DNA of 41,149 bases from Neorhizobium sp. SHOUNA12A (GCF_023006505.1 NZ_JALBGV010000057.1:1-41149); one strand, 5' to 3'; positions 1-8,258 are shown, numbered from the stretch's first letter. Notes: generated from the letters alone by a model not told the origin. Made by a program: numbers and translations.

Positions 1-2
1 AG

Positions 3-461
3 CAGCCCCCGGGGCAGCAGGCGCAACCGCCCGGCAATGTGCGTGAAAACCACGGCGCATGGTCGATCATCTGCGACCGCCCGGCCGGCGCTTCCGCCGA
101 CCAATGCGCGCTGATGCAGAACGTCATTGCCGAGGACCGGCCGGAAGTCGGCCTGTCGGTGGTGGTACTGAAGACCGCCGACCGCAAGGCGCGCATCCTG
201 CGCATCCTCGCGCCGCTCGGCGTGCTCCTGAAGGATGGCATGGAACTCTATGTCGACAACAACAATATCGGCCGCGCCTATTTCACCCGCTGCTTCTCCG
301 AGGGCTGCTATGTGGAAGTGGAGATCGACGAGGAACTGATGCGCATCCTCCGGGCCGGCAAGGCCGCCGTCTTTGCACTGCGCGAATCCGCCGATCAGGA
401 CCGGGTCGGTATTCCGATCGAGCTGACCGGCTTCGGCGAAGGTTACGACGCACTTCCGTGA
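3..461 (+). CDS. Invasion-associated locus B (IalB) family protein, 5'-truncated
   Basis: The reading frame is open from the window edge to the TGA at 459-461, so only the C-terminal part (about 152 residues) is present. The first visible residues are Gln/Pro-rich, followed by ENHGAWSIIC, a typical start of the mature IalB domain. Paired cysteines (SIICDR/DQCAL and RCFSEGCYVEV) fit this periplasmic family. IalB proteins are secreted or periplasmic and were named for a role in erythrocyte invasion in Bartonella; in rhizobia the role is largely undefined. A GTG at 39 is in frame but would exclude the Pro/Gln-rich linker, so I treat the gene as continuing upstream. Family assignment is good; specific function is unknown. 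Confidence 0.8.
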   Translation, partial: QPPGQQAQPPGNVRENHGAWSIICDRPAGASADQCALMQNVIAEDRPEVGLSVVVLKTADRKARILRILAPLGVLLKDGMELYVDNNNIGRAYFTRCFSEGCYVEVEIDEELMRILRAGKAAVFALRESADQDRVGIPIELTGFGEGYDALP

Positions 462-489
462 TCACGTTATTATAAAGAAACGATCGTTC

Positions 490-978
490 ATGGAGCTTCG
501 CGGCAGCCATACCTTTCCCGTCCATTTCGACGACGAGGTCGTGCGCGATGCGGTGCGCGTGTTCGTCATAGAGCGCACGATGCGCGAGCAGAAGGGGAAG
601 TGGGCGGCGGCGGGGCTGGTGGTCGTCGCCGGCGTCGTCCTCCTGTTCCAGGGCAACTTCACCCTCGCGCTGCTGGCGTTCCTCGTCGCCTGTTTCCCGG
701 CGATTTTCAGCGCCGTGGTCTGGCGCGCGCATTCCGCCAGCGCCTTTGGCCGCTACAGGCGCATGACCGATCGCAGCGCCGAAGTGACCATCGACCCGGA
801 TGGGTTCGGCATCGCCTCCAACCTCGGCGACGGGCGGCTCAACTGGCCCAATGTCACCGAGATCTGGGAAAGGCCGCTTTCGTTCATGCTGTTCAGCGGC
901 ACATCGGCCTTCAATATCCTGCCGCGAAAGGCCATGCCGCAGGAGGTGCAGGCCTTCCTCAGCGCAAAAGCCATCTGA
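490..978 (+). CDS. YcxB-like membrane protein
   Basis: A 162-residue protein. Residues about 35-75 hold two adjacent hydrophobic segments (AAAGLVVVAGVVLLF and LALLAFLVACFPAIFSAVVW). The C-terminal part contains the pattern 'WPNVTEIWERPLSFMLFSG...FNILPRKA', resembling the YcxB-like C-terminal domain, a PH-like fold of unknown function that usually ends with phenylalanine/isoleucine-rich 'ilPkra' motifs. It starts 28 nt after the ialB-like gene with a weak ribosome site, so it may be read with it. Role unknown; the domain call is by eye. Confidence 0.65.
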   Translation: MELRGSHTFPVHFDDEVVRDAVRVFVIERTMREQKGKWAAAGLVVVAGVVLLFQGNFTLALLAFLVACFPAIFSAVVWRAHSASAFGRYRRMTDRSAEVTIDPDGFGIASNLGDGRLNWPNVTEIWERPLSFMLFSGTSAFNILPRKAMPQEVQAFLSAKAI

Positions 979-1063
979 AGACAGGCTTGCTTCGGTCCCT
1001 CTCCGGACCTACATCGGTTGGAACAGAGCGCGTCTTCCAGTGGCAGCGCAGAAGGAGCATCCC

Positions 1064-2479
1064 ATGAATACCGACCTTCTCAACCTTTTCGACTGCGACG
1101 AGACCAAGCTGCGCTCGATCCTCTCCGAGGCGCTTACCGGCGCCGATGACGGCGAGCTTTTCGTGGAACATGCCCAGGCGGAATCGCTGACCTTCGACAA
1201 TGGTCGCCTGAAGGGCGGTTCGTTCAACACAGACCAGGGTTTTGGCCTGCGCTCGGTCGCCGGCGAAGCGGTCGGTTACGCGCATGCGGGCGAGCTTTCC
1301 GCCGCAGCGCTGTCCCGTGCCTCGGATGCGGTGCGGGCAGTGACCTCCGGTTATTCCGGCTCCTACGCGGCCGCCCCCCAGCGCACCAACAAGAAATATT
1401 ACGGCGACGAGAACCCGATCGGCAGCCCCAGCTTCGAAGAGAAGGTCAAGCTGCTCACCGAGATCGACGCCTATCTGCGCTCCAAGGACGACAAGGTGCG
1501 GCAGGTGACGGCAACGGTCTCCGCAAGCTGGCAGGTGGTCGACATCCTGCGCGCCGATGGCCACCGGGTGCACGACATCCGCCCGATGACCCGCATCAAC
1601 ATTTCCGTCGTCGTCGGTGACGGCGACCGGCAAGAATCGGGTTCGTTCGGCACCGGCGGCCGCATCGGCTTCGGCGATTTCGTCACGGAAGGCAACTGGC
1701 AGACCGGCGCCGACGAGGCGCTGCGCCAGGCGCTCGTCAACCTTTCCGCAATCGACGCGCCGGCCGGCACCATGGATGTCGTGCTCGGCTCCGGCTGGCC
1801 GGGCGTGATGCTCCACGAGGCGGTCGGCCACGGGCTGGAAGGCGATTTCAACCGCAAGAAGACCTCGGCCTTTGCCGGTCTTTTGGGGGAAATGGTCGCG
1901 GCTCCGGGCGTCACCGTCGTCGACGACGGCACGATCGACAACCGCCGCGGCTCGATTACGATAGACGACGAAGGCACGCCTTCTGCCTACAACGTGCTGA
2001 TCGAGAACGGCAAGCTTGTCGGCTACATGCAGGACCGCCAGAATGCCCGGCTGATGGGCGTCAGCCCGACCGGCAACGGCCGCCGGCAGGGTTATGCCTA
2101 TACGCCGATGCCGCGGATGACCAATACCTACATGCTCGGCGGCGACAAATCGCCCGAAGAGATCATCGCCTCAGTAAAGAAGGGCATCTACGCCGTCTCC
2201 TTCGGCGGCGGCCAGGTGGACATCACCTCCGGCAAGTTCGTGTTCGGCTGCACCGAGGCCTACATGATCGAGGACGGTAAAATCGGCCCGGCCATCAAGG
2301 GAGCCATGCTGATCGGCAACGGCCCGGATGCGATGCGCCGCGTCTCGATGGTCGGCAACGACATGAAGCTCGACACCGGTATCGGCAATTGCGGCAAGGG
2401 CGGCCAATGGGTCCCCGTCGGCGTCGGCCAGCCGCATCTGCGCATGGACCAGGTAACGGTGGGTGGGACCAAGGCGTAA
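1064..2479 (+). CDS. tldD: Metalloprotease TldD
   Basis: This 471-residue protein is the TldD subunit of the TldD/TldE (PmbA) metalloprotease, which degrades unfolded peptides and matures some ribosomal peptides. The zinc site HEAVGHGLEGD (HExxxH) is present near residue 250, and the length is normal for the family. The ATG at 1064 is chosen because AAGGAG lies about 8 nt upstream and the N-terminus MNTDLLNLFDCDE matches the family; the frame is also open for 88 codons upstream, but that stretch overlaps the preceding gene. The partner gene pmbA/tldE is not in the window. A strong hairpin follows the stop codon. Confidence 0.95.
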   Translation: MNTDLLNLFDCDETKLRSILSEALTGADDGELFVEHAQAESLTFDNGRLKGGSFNTDQGFGLRSVAGEAVGYAHAGELSAAALSRASDAVRAVTSGYSGSYAAAPQRTNKKYYGDENPIGSPSFEEKVKLLTEIDAYLRSKDDKVRQVTATVSASWQVVDILRADGHRVHDIRPMTRINISVVVGDGDRQESGSFGTGGRIGFGDFVTEGNWQTGADEALRQALVNLSAIDAPAGTMDVVLGSGWPGVMLHEAVGHGLEGDFNRKKTSAFAGLLGEMVAAPGVTVVDDGTIDNRRGSITIDDEGTPSAYNVLIENGKLVGYMQDRQNARLMGVSPTGNGRRQGYAYTPMPRMTNTYMLGGDKSPEEIIASVKKGIYAVSFGGGQVDITSGKFVFGCTEAYMIEDGKIGPAIKGAMLIGNGPDAMRRVSMVGNDMKLDTGIGNCGKGGQWVPVGVGQPHLRMDQVTVGGTKA

Positions 2480-2496
2480 GGCGCAGCAATTTGCCT

Positions 2497-2526
2497 GGCG
2501 ATAGAAACGCTGAGGTTTCTATCGCC
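2497..2526. terminator. Bidirectional hairpin between convergent tldD and MazG-like gene
   Basis: A perfect 12-bp inverted repeat (GGCGATAGAAAC / GTTTCTATCGCC) with a 6-nt loop lies 18 nt after the tldD stop and 32 nt from the stop of the opposing gene. There is no clear U-tract on either strand. Position and strength suggest a shared transcription end. Confidence 0.6.
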
Positions 2527-2557
2527 AAATCCCAATGCCGGCGTATGAGCCTCAAAC

Positions 2558-2866
2558 TCACCCCTCATCCGGCCTGAACAGCCATTTCCGCTCGATCGCC
2601 GATACAAGATCGATCCGGTTGTTGTGGGCAAACAGCAGGACGTGGCCGAGAAGATCGGCCGTCTCGTCGGCAAGGTCGCGGCTGAGATCCGCGTCGCTCC
2701 TGCCCTTTTTCCGTCCGCGGCCGGTGGCGCGGTTCCAGGCCTGGGTCAGCTCGCCCATCTCCTCCTGCAGCTTCAGGAGAAACCAGTCGGGATCGCGGAT
2801 CATTCCGTGGGTTTCGGCATAAGTTGCGGATGCGGCCTCGAATTGTTCGGTAAGTTTGCCCAGCAT
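2558..2866 (-). CDS. MazG-like nucleotide pyrophosphohydrolase
   Basis: A 102-residue protein. The ATG at 2866 is preceded by AAAAGGAGAACGTT, an excellent ribosome site, which decides against longer in-frame starts. Residues about 30-45 carry LQEEMGELTQAW and residues about 70-80 carry LADETADLLGHVL, the EExxE...ExxD metal-binding pattern of all-alpha NTP pyrophosphohydrolases (MazG family). Such enzymes hydrolyse (d)NTPs to NMP and PPi and can act in nucleotide house-cleaning. The substrate cannot be told from sequence. It converges on tldD and diverges from the TauE/SafE gene. Confidence 0.8.
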   Translation of the reverse strand: MLGKLTEQFEAASATYAETHGMIRDPDWFLLKLQEEMGELTQAWNRATGRGRKKGRSDADLSRDLADETADLLGHVLLFAHNNRIDLVSAIERKWLFRPDEG

Positions 2867-2993
2867 AACGTTCTCCTTTTGTATCCACAGGAGAATGCCG
2901 ATTCCAGCGCCGTGTCCAGAGGGTTTGCTTGACACCCTCACCCAAATCCCGGCAGGTGCGGGCCATCCGATCTCATCCGCATCACGGCATTCC

Positions 2994-3785
2994 ATGGACT
3001 CCGCCAATCCGATTTCCGCCTTGCTGGACGCATGGGTTCCGGGCCACGGGGCGGCGCAGCTCGTCTTTCTTTTCCTCTCGGCGCTGATCGCCGGACTGGC
3101 ACGCGGGTTTTCCGGGTTCGGCGGAGCGCTGATCTTTGTTCCGCTTGCAGGTGCTGCCGTCGGCCCGAAGATCGCCCCGGCCCTGCTGCTCGTCATCGAC
3201 GGGGTGACGACGCTCGGCATGCTGCCGGATGGCTGGAGGCGGGCGAACCGGCGGGAAGTGGGCACGATGCTGATCGGTACGCTGGTCGGCGTGCCGGCGG
3301 GTACGACGCTGCTGGCCCTGATCGATCCAACGGCGTTGCGCTGGCTGATCTCGGTCGTCGTGCTCTGCCTGCTGATCTTCCTGATTTCCGGCTGGCGTTA
3401 CCACGGCAAGCCGAAGACGCCGCTGACCATCGGCGTCGGGGCGCTTGCCGGCCTGTTCGGCGGCGCCGCGCAACTCTCCGGTCCGCCGGTCGTCGCCTAC
3501 TGGCTCGGCGGCGCCATTCCGCCGCTTACCGTGCGCGCCAATCTCATCCTTTATTTCGCGCTTTCGACGGTGATCTCGGCCACCGCCTATGTCATCGGGC
3601 ACCTTTTGACGCTCGACGTCATTGCCCTCGCGCTGATCGCCGGCCCGGGTTACGGCCTCGGGGTGACCGCCGGTTCGAAACTGTTCGGATTTGCCTCCGA
3701 AGGCACCTTTCGGCGCATCTGCTTTCTGCTGATCGCCATGGCGGCGATCGTCAGCCTGCCGCTTTTCGATGCGCTGCGGCCCTGA
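2994..3785 (+). CDS. TauE/SafE family sulfite/anion exporter-like membrane protein
   Basis: A 263-residue, strongly hydrophobic protein with about eight transmembrane segments. Two similar halves each carry a family-like loop: 'GLARGFSGFGGALIFVP' (residues about 30-46) and 'GLFGGAAQLSGPPVVAYWL' (about 152-170). TauE/SafE proteins are inner-membrane permeases linked to export of sulfite, sulfoacetate or other organic anions; the actual substrate here is unknown. The ATG at 2994 gives a short cytoplasmic N-terminus before the first helix; the frame is open upstream but runs into the divergent promoter region of the MazG-like gene. Confidence 0.85.
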   Translation: MDSANPISALLDAWVPGHGAAQLVFLFLSALIAGLARGFSGFGGALIFVPLAGAAVGPKIAPALLLVIDGVTTLGMLPDGWRRANRREVGTMLIGTLVGVPAGTTLLALIDPTALRWLISVVVLCLLIFLISGWRYHGKPKTPLTIGVGALAGLFGGAAQLSGPPVVAYWLGGAIPPLTVRANLILYFALSTVISATAYVIGHLLTLDVIALALIAGPGYGLGVTAGSKLFGFASEGTFRRICFLLIAMAAIVSLPLFDALRP

Positions 3786-3856
3786 GCAGGATTCAGCACG
3801 GATTATTCAGCAAGACTTAACCCGTCCAAGAGTAGGGTCGGCCTCACCGAAGTAAC

Positions 3857-4933
3857 GTGGGCGTGATCGCGGTGGGGAACACGAAGGAGAGGTTTCAGGC
3901 GCTTTGGCGCCGGGATGTCAAACGCCGGCTTGTCGCCGGTGGCCTCGACATGGCCGCAGCGCTTGCACGTGCCGGAATGATGCCCAATGCCCGCGGCCAT
4001 GGCGCCATCTTCACGCTCCATCACGTGCGGCCAAAACAGAGCCGTCCGCTGAAACCGAGCGGCCATCTCGAAGTGACGCCGGATTTCCTTGGCGAAGCGA
4101 TCGAGCGGCTTTCGGCGGAGGGTTACGAGTTCATCCCCTTGAGCGACGTGCCGGCACGGCTTGCCGCGCCGACCAAGCAGCCGTTCGCCGCCTTCACGCT
4201 CGACGACGGCTACCGCAACAATGCCGAATACGCACTGCCCGTTTTTGCCCGCTACGGCGTGCCGTTCACCATTTTCGTCACCCGCGGATTTGCCGAGCGG
4301 ACCCATTCGCTCTGGTGGGAGACGGTTGCCGAACTGCTCGGACGCGAACGCGAGGTGACGTTCGACTTCGGCGGCGGGTCCGAGGTCCTCGACCTCACCT
4401 CCGAGGCCCGAAAATTCGATGCCTTCGACCGGTTCTCCAGCTATGTCCTCGAAGTCGAAGAATCGACCGCCGTCTCGCGGATCGATGCGCTGGCGAGAAA
4501 ACACGGCGTCAACCCGCTGAAGATCACTGCCGATCTCACCATGAATGCCGAGGAACTGCGCTCGGTCGCCACCCATCCGCTGGCTTCGCTCGGTGCCCAT
4601 ACAACAAGCCACCGGGCCGTCGCCCGGCTTTCGGCGGAAGACGCCCGTGCGGAGATGAAGCAGTCAGCCGACTGGATCGAGGCTTTGACCGGCGAACGTC
4701 CGCAAACGATCGCCTATCCCTATGGCAGCCGCGCCGCGGTTTCCGAGCGCGACTATGCGATTGCCAAGGAACTCGGCTTTTCGGTGGCGGTGACGACGCA
4801 GCCGGGCACGCTCTGCGCCAAATATGTCAACAGGCTCACCGGCCTGCCGCGCATCTCGCTCAACGGTTATTACCAGCAGCCGCGCTACGTCTCGGCCCTC
4901 GCGTCAGGCATCCCGTTCGCGATCGGGCGGTGA
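3857..4933 (+). CDS. Polysaccharide deacetylase (NodB homology domain) family protein
   Basis: A 358-residue protein. The NodB domain shows the TLDDGYRNN motif (catalytic-base and metal Asp pair), the GAHTTSHRAVARL motif (metal-binding H-x3-H) and IAYPYGS, so the metal-dependent deacetylase core looks intact. Family members remove N- or O-acetyl groups from chitooligosaccharides, peptidoglycan or exopolysaccharide. There is no obvious signal peptide. An insertion of about 90 residues separates the DD and HxxxH motifs, as in the larger polysaccharide deacetylases linked to surface polysaccharide. The start is uncertain: GTG codons at 3857, 3863 and 3872 are all in frame and none has a strong ribosome site. 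A toxin gene follows after 4 nt. Confidence 0.8.
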   Translation: MGVIAVGNTKERFQALWRRDVKRRLVAGGLDMAAALARAGMMPNARGHGAIFTLHHVRPKQSRPLKPSGHLEVTPDFLGEAIERLSAEGYEFIPLSDVPARLAAPTKQPFAAFTLDDGYRNNAEYALPVFARYGVPFTIFVTRGFAERTHSLWWETVAELLGREREVTFDFGGGSEVLDLTSEARKFDAFDRFSSYVLEVEESTAVSRIDALARKHGVNPLKITADLTMNAEELRSVATHPLASLGAHTTSHRAVARLSAEDARAEMKQSADWIEALTGERPQTIAYPYGSRAAVSERDYAIAKELGFSVAVTTQPGTLCAKYVNRLTGLPRISLNGYYQQPRYVSALASGIPFAIGR

Positions 4934-4937
4934 GAGC

Positions 4938-5279
4938 ATGGTGAAGTCCTTTGAATTCGTGAATTCTTCCGCGAAAAAGGCCTTCCAGGAACTTCCAAAA
5001 GATATCCAGATCCAATTCGCCAACGACCTTCAGCGCGTCCAGGAAGGACTACAGCCTCTCTCGGACTTCAAGCACCTGAAGGGCATCGGTAACGGCGTCA
5101 TCGAGCTCATAGAGAACGGTAGCCCGGCCTATCGCACCGTCTATTGTGCCAAATACCTCGATACGGTTTTCATTCTCCATGCCTTCACCAAAACGACCAA
5201 CGGCGTCGACCGCAAGGCGATGGACACGGTCCACGATCGCCACAAGTCGATGCTGCAAATCGTCAAGAGCCGCAGATAA
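4938..5279 (+). CDS. RelE/HigB-like toxin (phage-derived Gp49-like family)
   Basis: A 113-residue protein beginning MVKSFEFVNSSAKKAF. The features ELPKDIQIQFANDLQ, FKHLKGIGNGVIEL, YRTVYCAKY and FILHAFTKT follow the Gp49-like/HigB pattern of the RelE superfamily, whose members are usually ribosome-dependent mRNA interferases. The ATG at 4938 lies 4 nt after the deacetylase stop with a weak GAGAG site, so it is probably cotranscribed with that gene. The likely antitoxin is not downstream in the same direction; it lies convergently at 5281-5592. The gene looks somewhat less GC-rich than its neighbours, as is common for mobile toxin-antitoxin modules. Confidence 0.8.
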   Translation: MVKSFEFVNSSAKKAFQELPKDIQIQFANDLQRVQEGLQPLSDFKHLKGIGNGVIELIENGSPAYRTVYCAKYLDTVFILHAFTKTTNGVDRKAMDTVHDRHKSMLQIVKSRR

Positions 5280-5280
5280 G

Positions 5281-5592
5281 TCAGGCCGCCTCGACCACTT
5301 CACAGATTACCTTATGCTCGGCGCTGAACGATGGCTTCAGGCGCACACCGAGCTTTGCAAGATAACCAATCAGCTTGTCCGCCGAGAAAAGCTGAATCTT
5401 GCCGCGCATCAATTCGCTGACGCGGGGTTGGGAAACATCGAGAGCCTTGGCGATATCCCCCTGCTTCCACTTCCTGTCTTCGAAGATGGCAACCAGGGTG
5501 GTAAGCAGATCCGAGCGAAACCGCAGATCGGCAGCCTCGATCGGATCCTCCGTGACGACGTCAAAGATATTTTCAAAGACCAGGCGTTCCAT
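5281..5592 (-). CDS. XRE/HigA-like helix-turn-helix antitoxin
   Basis: A 103-residue protein. Residues about 40-65 form a helix-turn-helix (WKQGDIAKALDVSQPRVSEL), and the N-terminal part (MERLVFENIFDVVTEDPIEA) matches HTH antitoxins that accompany Gp49-like toxins. I chose the ATG at 5592 rather than the upstream in-frame ATG at 5640, because the longer version would be translated through a perfect 20-bp palindrome that is most likely the operator. Its stop codon is one base from the stop codon of the toxin gene on the other strand. Pairing with that toxin is inferred from families and adjacency. Confidence 0.8.
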   Translation of the reverse strand: MERLVFENIFDVVTEDPIEAADLRFRSDLLTTLVAIFEDRKWKQGDIAKALDVSQPRVSELMRGKIQLFSADKLIGYLAKLGVRLKPSFSAEHKVICEVVEAA

Positions 5593-5603
5593 CTTCGGCC
5601 TCG

Positions 5604-5623
5604 TTATACGGTTTTCCGTATAA
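5604..5623. promoter_or_regulatory. Perfect palindrome, likely antitoxin operator
   Basis: TTATACGG-TTTT-CCGTATAA is an exact inverted repeat (8-bp arms, 4-bp spacer) lying 12 nt upstream of the antitoxin ATG at 5592. HTH antitoxins normally repress their own promoter, and the AT-rich TATA-containing arms could overlap the -10 region. Confidence 0.6.
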
Positions 5624-5657
5624 TCTAGATATAAATACATGCCTGGTCAATGATAGC

Positions 5658-6278
5658 TCACGGATACATCCGCACCTTTTCCCACGGGCCGTCGGCGACG
5701 GGGCGGCGGAATTCGATGCGGTCGTGCAGCCGGAACTGGCGGTCGTGCCAGAACTCGATCGATACCGGCTTGATGCGGAAACCGGACCAGTAGGGCGGGC
5801 GCGGAATGTCGCCGATCGCGTATCTTGCGGTGTATTCGGCAACCGATTTCTCGAGCGCGAAACGGGTTTCGAGCGGGCGGGACTGTTTCGACGCCCAGGC
5901 GCCGATGCGGCTGCCGCGGGCGCGAGAGGCGTAATAGGCATCCGCCTCCGCGTCGCTCACTACTTCCACCTCGCCCCGCAGGCGAACCTGGCGACGCAGC
6001 GATTTCCAGTGGAAACACATGGCCGCCTTCTTCTGGCCGAGAATCTCGCGGCCCTTCTGGCTTTCGAAATTTGTGTAGAAGACGAAACCGTTCTCGTCAT
6101 ACCCCTTCAACAGGACCATGCGAACGTTCGGCATGCCGTTTTCGTCGACGGTGGCAACCGCAACGGCATTCGGATCGTTGGGTTCAGAGGCCTCGGCATC
6201 CTTCAGCCAGGCACCGAAAAGCGCGAAAGGCTCGTTCTCGGCGGTGAAGTCACCAGTTGTTAACCCGCTCTCAGACAT
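5658..6278 (-). CDS. pdxH: Pyridoxamine 5'-phosphate oxidase PdxH
   Basis: A 206-residue FMN-dependent oxidase that converts pyridoxine or pyridoxamine 5'-phosphate to pyridoxal 5'-phosphate in B6 synthesis and salvage. Recognisable features are NVRMVLLKGYDENGFVFYTN, SQKGREI, CFHWKSLRRQVRLRG (FMN phosphate contacts) and the C-terminal RLHDRIEFRR near WEKVRMYP. The ATG at 6278 gives the family's normal length; the frame runs open further upstream but overlaps the divergent lipoprotein gene. Start codons of the two divergent genes are only 31 nt apart. Confidence 0.95.
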   Translation of the reverse strand: MSESGLTTGDFTAENEPFALFGAWLKDAEASEPNDPNAVAVATVDENGMPNVRMVLLKGYDENGFVFYTNFESQKGREILGQKKAAMCFHWKSLRRQVRLRGEVEVVSDAEADAYYASRARGSRIGAWASKQSRPLETRFALEKSVAEYTARYAIGDIPRPPYWSGFRIKPVSIEFWHDRQFRLHDRIEFRRPVADGPWEKVRMYP

Positions 6279-6309
6279 ATTGACTAAAATACTCCCAATC
6301 TCATGAAAA

Positions 6310-6801
6310 ATGCCCGAGTTTTTCAGTCGGACAGGACGCACGGTGGTAGTGATAGCAAAGTCGAAGAGCCGCACAAAGAGGTCGTTTCTCCTCGGCAGAC
6401 GGGCAGCCGCCCTCTGCCTTGCCGGGTTTTCGCTTGCCGGTTGTACCAGCAGCCTCGATCTCTTCGGAAGTTCCCCGAAAGTCGACCGCTCGATCGCGAC
6501 CGGCACCGTGCCGGGCACACAGCCGCACACCGGCGCTACGCTTTCCGACGAGGCGACGGTGCGCAATGCGGTCTCCTCGGCCGATCTTGCAAAGGTCGGC
6601 GCAGCCTCGGTTCCGTGGGCGAATACCGCCACCGGCAGCGCCGGCGTCGTCTCGCAGATCCGCGAGGCCCGCAACGGCGAGCAGATCTGCCGCGCCTTCA
6701 CCACCACGCGTCATTCCTACGAGGGTATCGCGATGTTTTCCGGCCAGACCTGCCTCACCGGCAGCGGCGATTGGATGCTGACGGCCTTCGACCGCCAGTA
6801 G
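6310..6801 (+). CDS. RT0821/Lpp0805-like surface lipoprotein
   Basis: A 163-residue protein with a basic N-terminus (KSKSRTKRSFLLGRR), a hydrophobic stretch and a lipobox SLAGC near residue 46, so it should be exported and lipidated. The C-terminal part (NGEQICRAFTTTRHSYEGIA...CLTGSGDWML) matches the COG4520-like surface antigen family common in rhizobia. The function is not known. The ATG at 6310 gives an unusually long pre-lipobox region; a GTG at 6343 is a possible alternative start. Divergent from pdxH. Confidence 0.7.
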   Translation: MPEFFSRTGRTVVVIAKSKSRTKRSFLLGRRAAALCLAGFSLAGCTSSLDLFGSSPKVDRSIATGTVPGTQPHTGATLSDEATVRNAVSSADLAKVGAASVPWANTATGSAGVVSQIREARNGEQICRAFTTTRHSYEGIAMFSGQTCLTGSGDWMLTAFDRQ

Positions 6802-7079
6802 TCGCCGTCATCCCTGCCCCACACCCGATGCGGCTGCAAGGAAACGGTTTTCGCGCGTTTGCGTAATTCGTGCTGGAAACGATTCGTTTACCTTAACGAG
6901 TGCCGCCGGCGGCTGTGTAACAACTGATTCACAAGTCCTAACATAGGCTCTCCGGACGTAAGCAGTAATCTGTCCGGGACATGAGGAACCGGCGGACGAC
7001 TGTCGGAGTTGTGACGAATAATGGAGGGGTCCAAGGATCAAGCGGGGACCCGCCGTTTCAGGTAACCGGTGGTCCCACG

Positions 7080-8258
7080 ATGCGTGATCCCTATTCTCTT
7101 CTCGGCGTGAAGCGCAATGCCGAGCCCGACGAAATCAAGGCAGCCTGGCGCGCCAAGGCCAAGACCGTTCATCCCGACCAGAATCAGGACGATCCGTCTG
7201 CGACGAGCCGTTTCGCAGAGATCGGCCAGGCCTACGAGGTCCTGAAGGATCCCGAGCGCCGCAAGCGATACGACAGGGCCGCCGAGATGCACCAGACCAT
7301 CATGCAGCAGCGCAATGCCGCCCGCGAAGCCGCCGAACGCGCCAAGGTCGCAAAGGCCAACGCCGAAAAGGTCATGGAAGAGCTCGCCAAGACCAATGCG
7401 CAAAACGCCAAGTCCCAGGCGCAACCGCAGGCACAGGCTCGCGGCCAATCGCAAACCCAATCACATTCCCAATCTCAGGCCCAATCTCAGGCCCATCCCC
7501 AGAATCAGTCCGGCCCTGCAGGCGAAACGCCGGAGGACATGATCGAGCGTATCTTCGGCGCCGCGGCGGCCGAGCAGGCAAAAGCTCAAGCGGGCAGCAC
7601 GCCGGGCGGCTCAGCGCAGGCGAGCGGCGATTCGGTCGAAACGGCCAAGGCAGATCCGTCCGGGGGCGAACGACCGCCGCTTCCAGCCCTTGCCATCGAC
7701 CTGATCGCCTCCATCGTGCGCCGTTTCCGCGGCACGACGCCGGCTCCTGAAAAGGCACCGGATATCTCCGTCGAAGCCACGGTGACCGTCGAGGATCTCC
7801 TGAAGCTCAACACGATCACGTTGAAAATGGCCGACGACCGCGAAGTGCGCCTTGCCCTGGAAAGGGGCATGACCGAAGGCCATGTGGCGCGCCTCAAGGG
7901 CCAGGGCCTCAAGCTCACCGGCATGAAATCCGGCGACCTGCTCGCCTCGATCAAGATTGCCCGCGACAGCCGTTTCCGGGTCGAGGGTTTCGATCTCCAC
8001 ACGACCTTGTCGATCTCGCTCGAGGATGCGGTGCTCGGCGGCGACGCATCGGTCGAGACGCTGGACGGCAATCGCAGCATCAGCATTCCGGCCTGGTCCG
8101 GTTCCGACCAGACGATCCGGCTGGAGGGCCTCGGCCTCCATGACGATGCCGGCGGCCGCGGCGATCTCGTCGTCGAGCTGCGCGTCGTCCTGTGGGAAAA
8201 GCCGAACGAAAAGGTCACCGACCTGATGCGGCACATGCGCCACGGACTGTATGTCTGA
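7080..8258 (+). CDS. DnaJ-like co-chaperone with Gln/Ser-rich linker
   Basis: A 392-residue protein. Residues 1-70 form a J domain starting MRDPYSLLGV with the HPD motif at residues 31-33, which stimulates the Hsp70 ATPase. It lacks the DnaJ zinc-finger cysteines. In place of a Gly/Phe region there is a charged helix (about 80-110), a Gln/Ser/Ala low-complexity stretch (about 112-146), and then a DnaJ C-terminal substrate-binding region (about 225-385; SVEATVTVEDLLKLNTITLK, ISLEDAVLGG). This is the CbpA/class B type. The ATG at 7080 matches the J-domain start; an in-frame ATG at 6981 would add 33 residues that do not look structured. Confidence 0.85.
   Translation: MRDPYSLLGVKRNAEPDEIKAAWRAKAKTVHPDQNQDDPSATSRFAEIGQAYEVLKDPERRKRYDRAAEMHQTIMQQRNAAREAAERAKVAKANAEKVMEELAKTNAQNAKSQAQPQAQARGQSQTQSHSQSQAQSQAHPQNQSGPAGETPEDMIERIFGAAAAEQAKAQAGSTPGGSAQASGDSVETAKADPSGGERPPLPALAIDLIASIVRRFRGTTPAPEKAPDISVEATVTVEDLLKLNTITLKMADDREVRLALERGMTEGHVARLKGQGLKLTGMKSGDLLASIKIARDSRFRVEGFDLHTTLSISLEDAVLGGDASVETLDGNRSISIPAWSGSDQTIRLEGLGLHDDAGGRGDLVVELRVVLWEKPNEKVTDLMRHMRHGLYV
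7466..7500 (+). repeat. Short tandem repeat coding for the Gln/Ser-rich linker
   Basis: A 12-base unit (CCAATCTCAGGC) occurs in tandem within the DnaJ-like gene, flanked by related CAATC/CAGGC words. The encoded linker alternates Ser, Gln and Ala. Such repeats change copy number by slippage without shifting the frame. Confidence 0.55.

Noticed and set aside
1022..1048. GGAAC upstream of tldD as an EcfG-type promoter
   Set aside because: No GTT-like element occurs 16-17 nt downstream.
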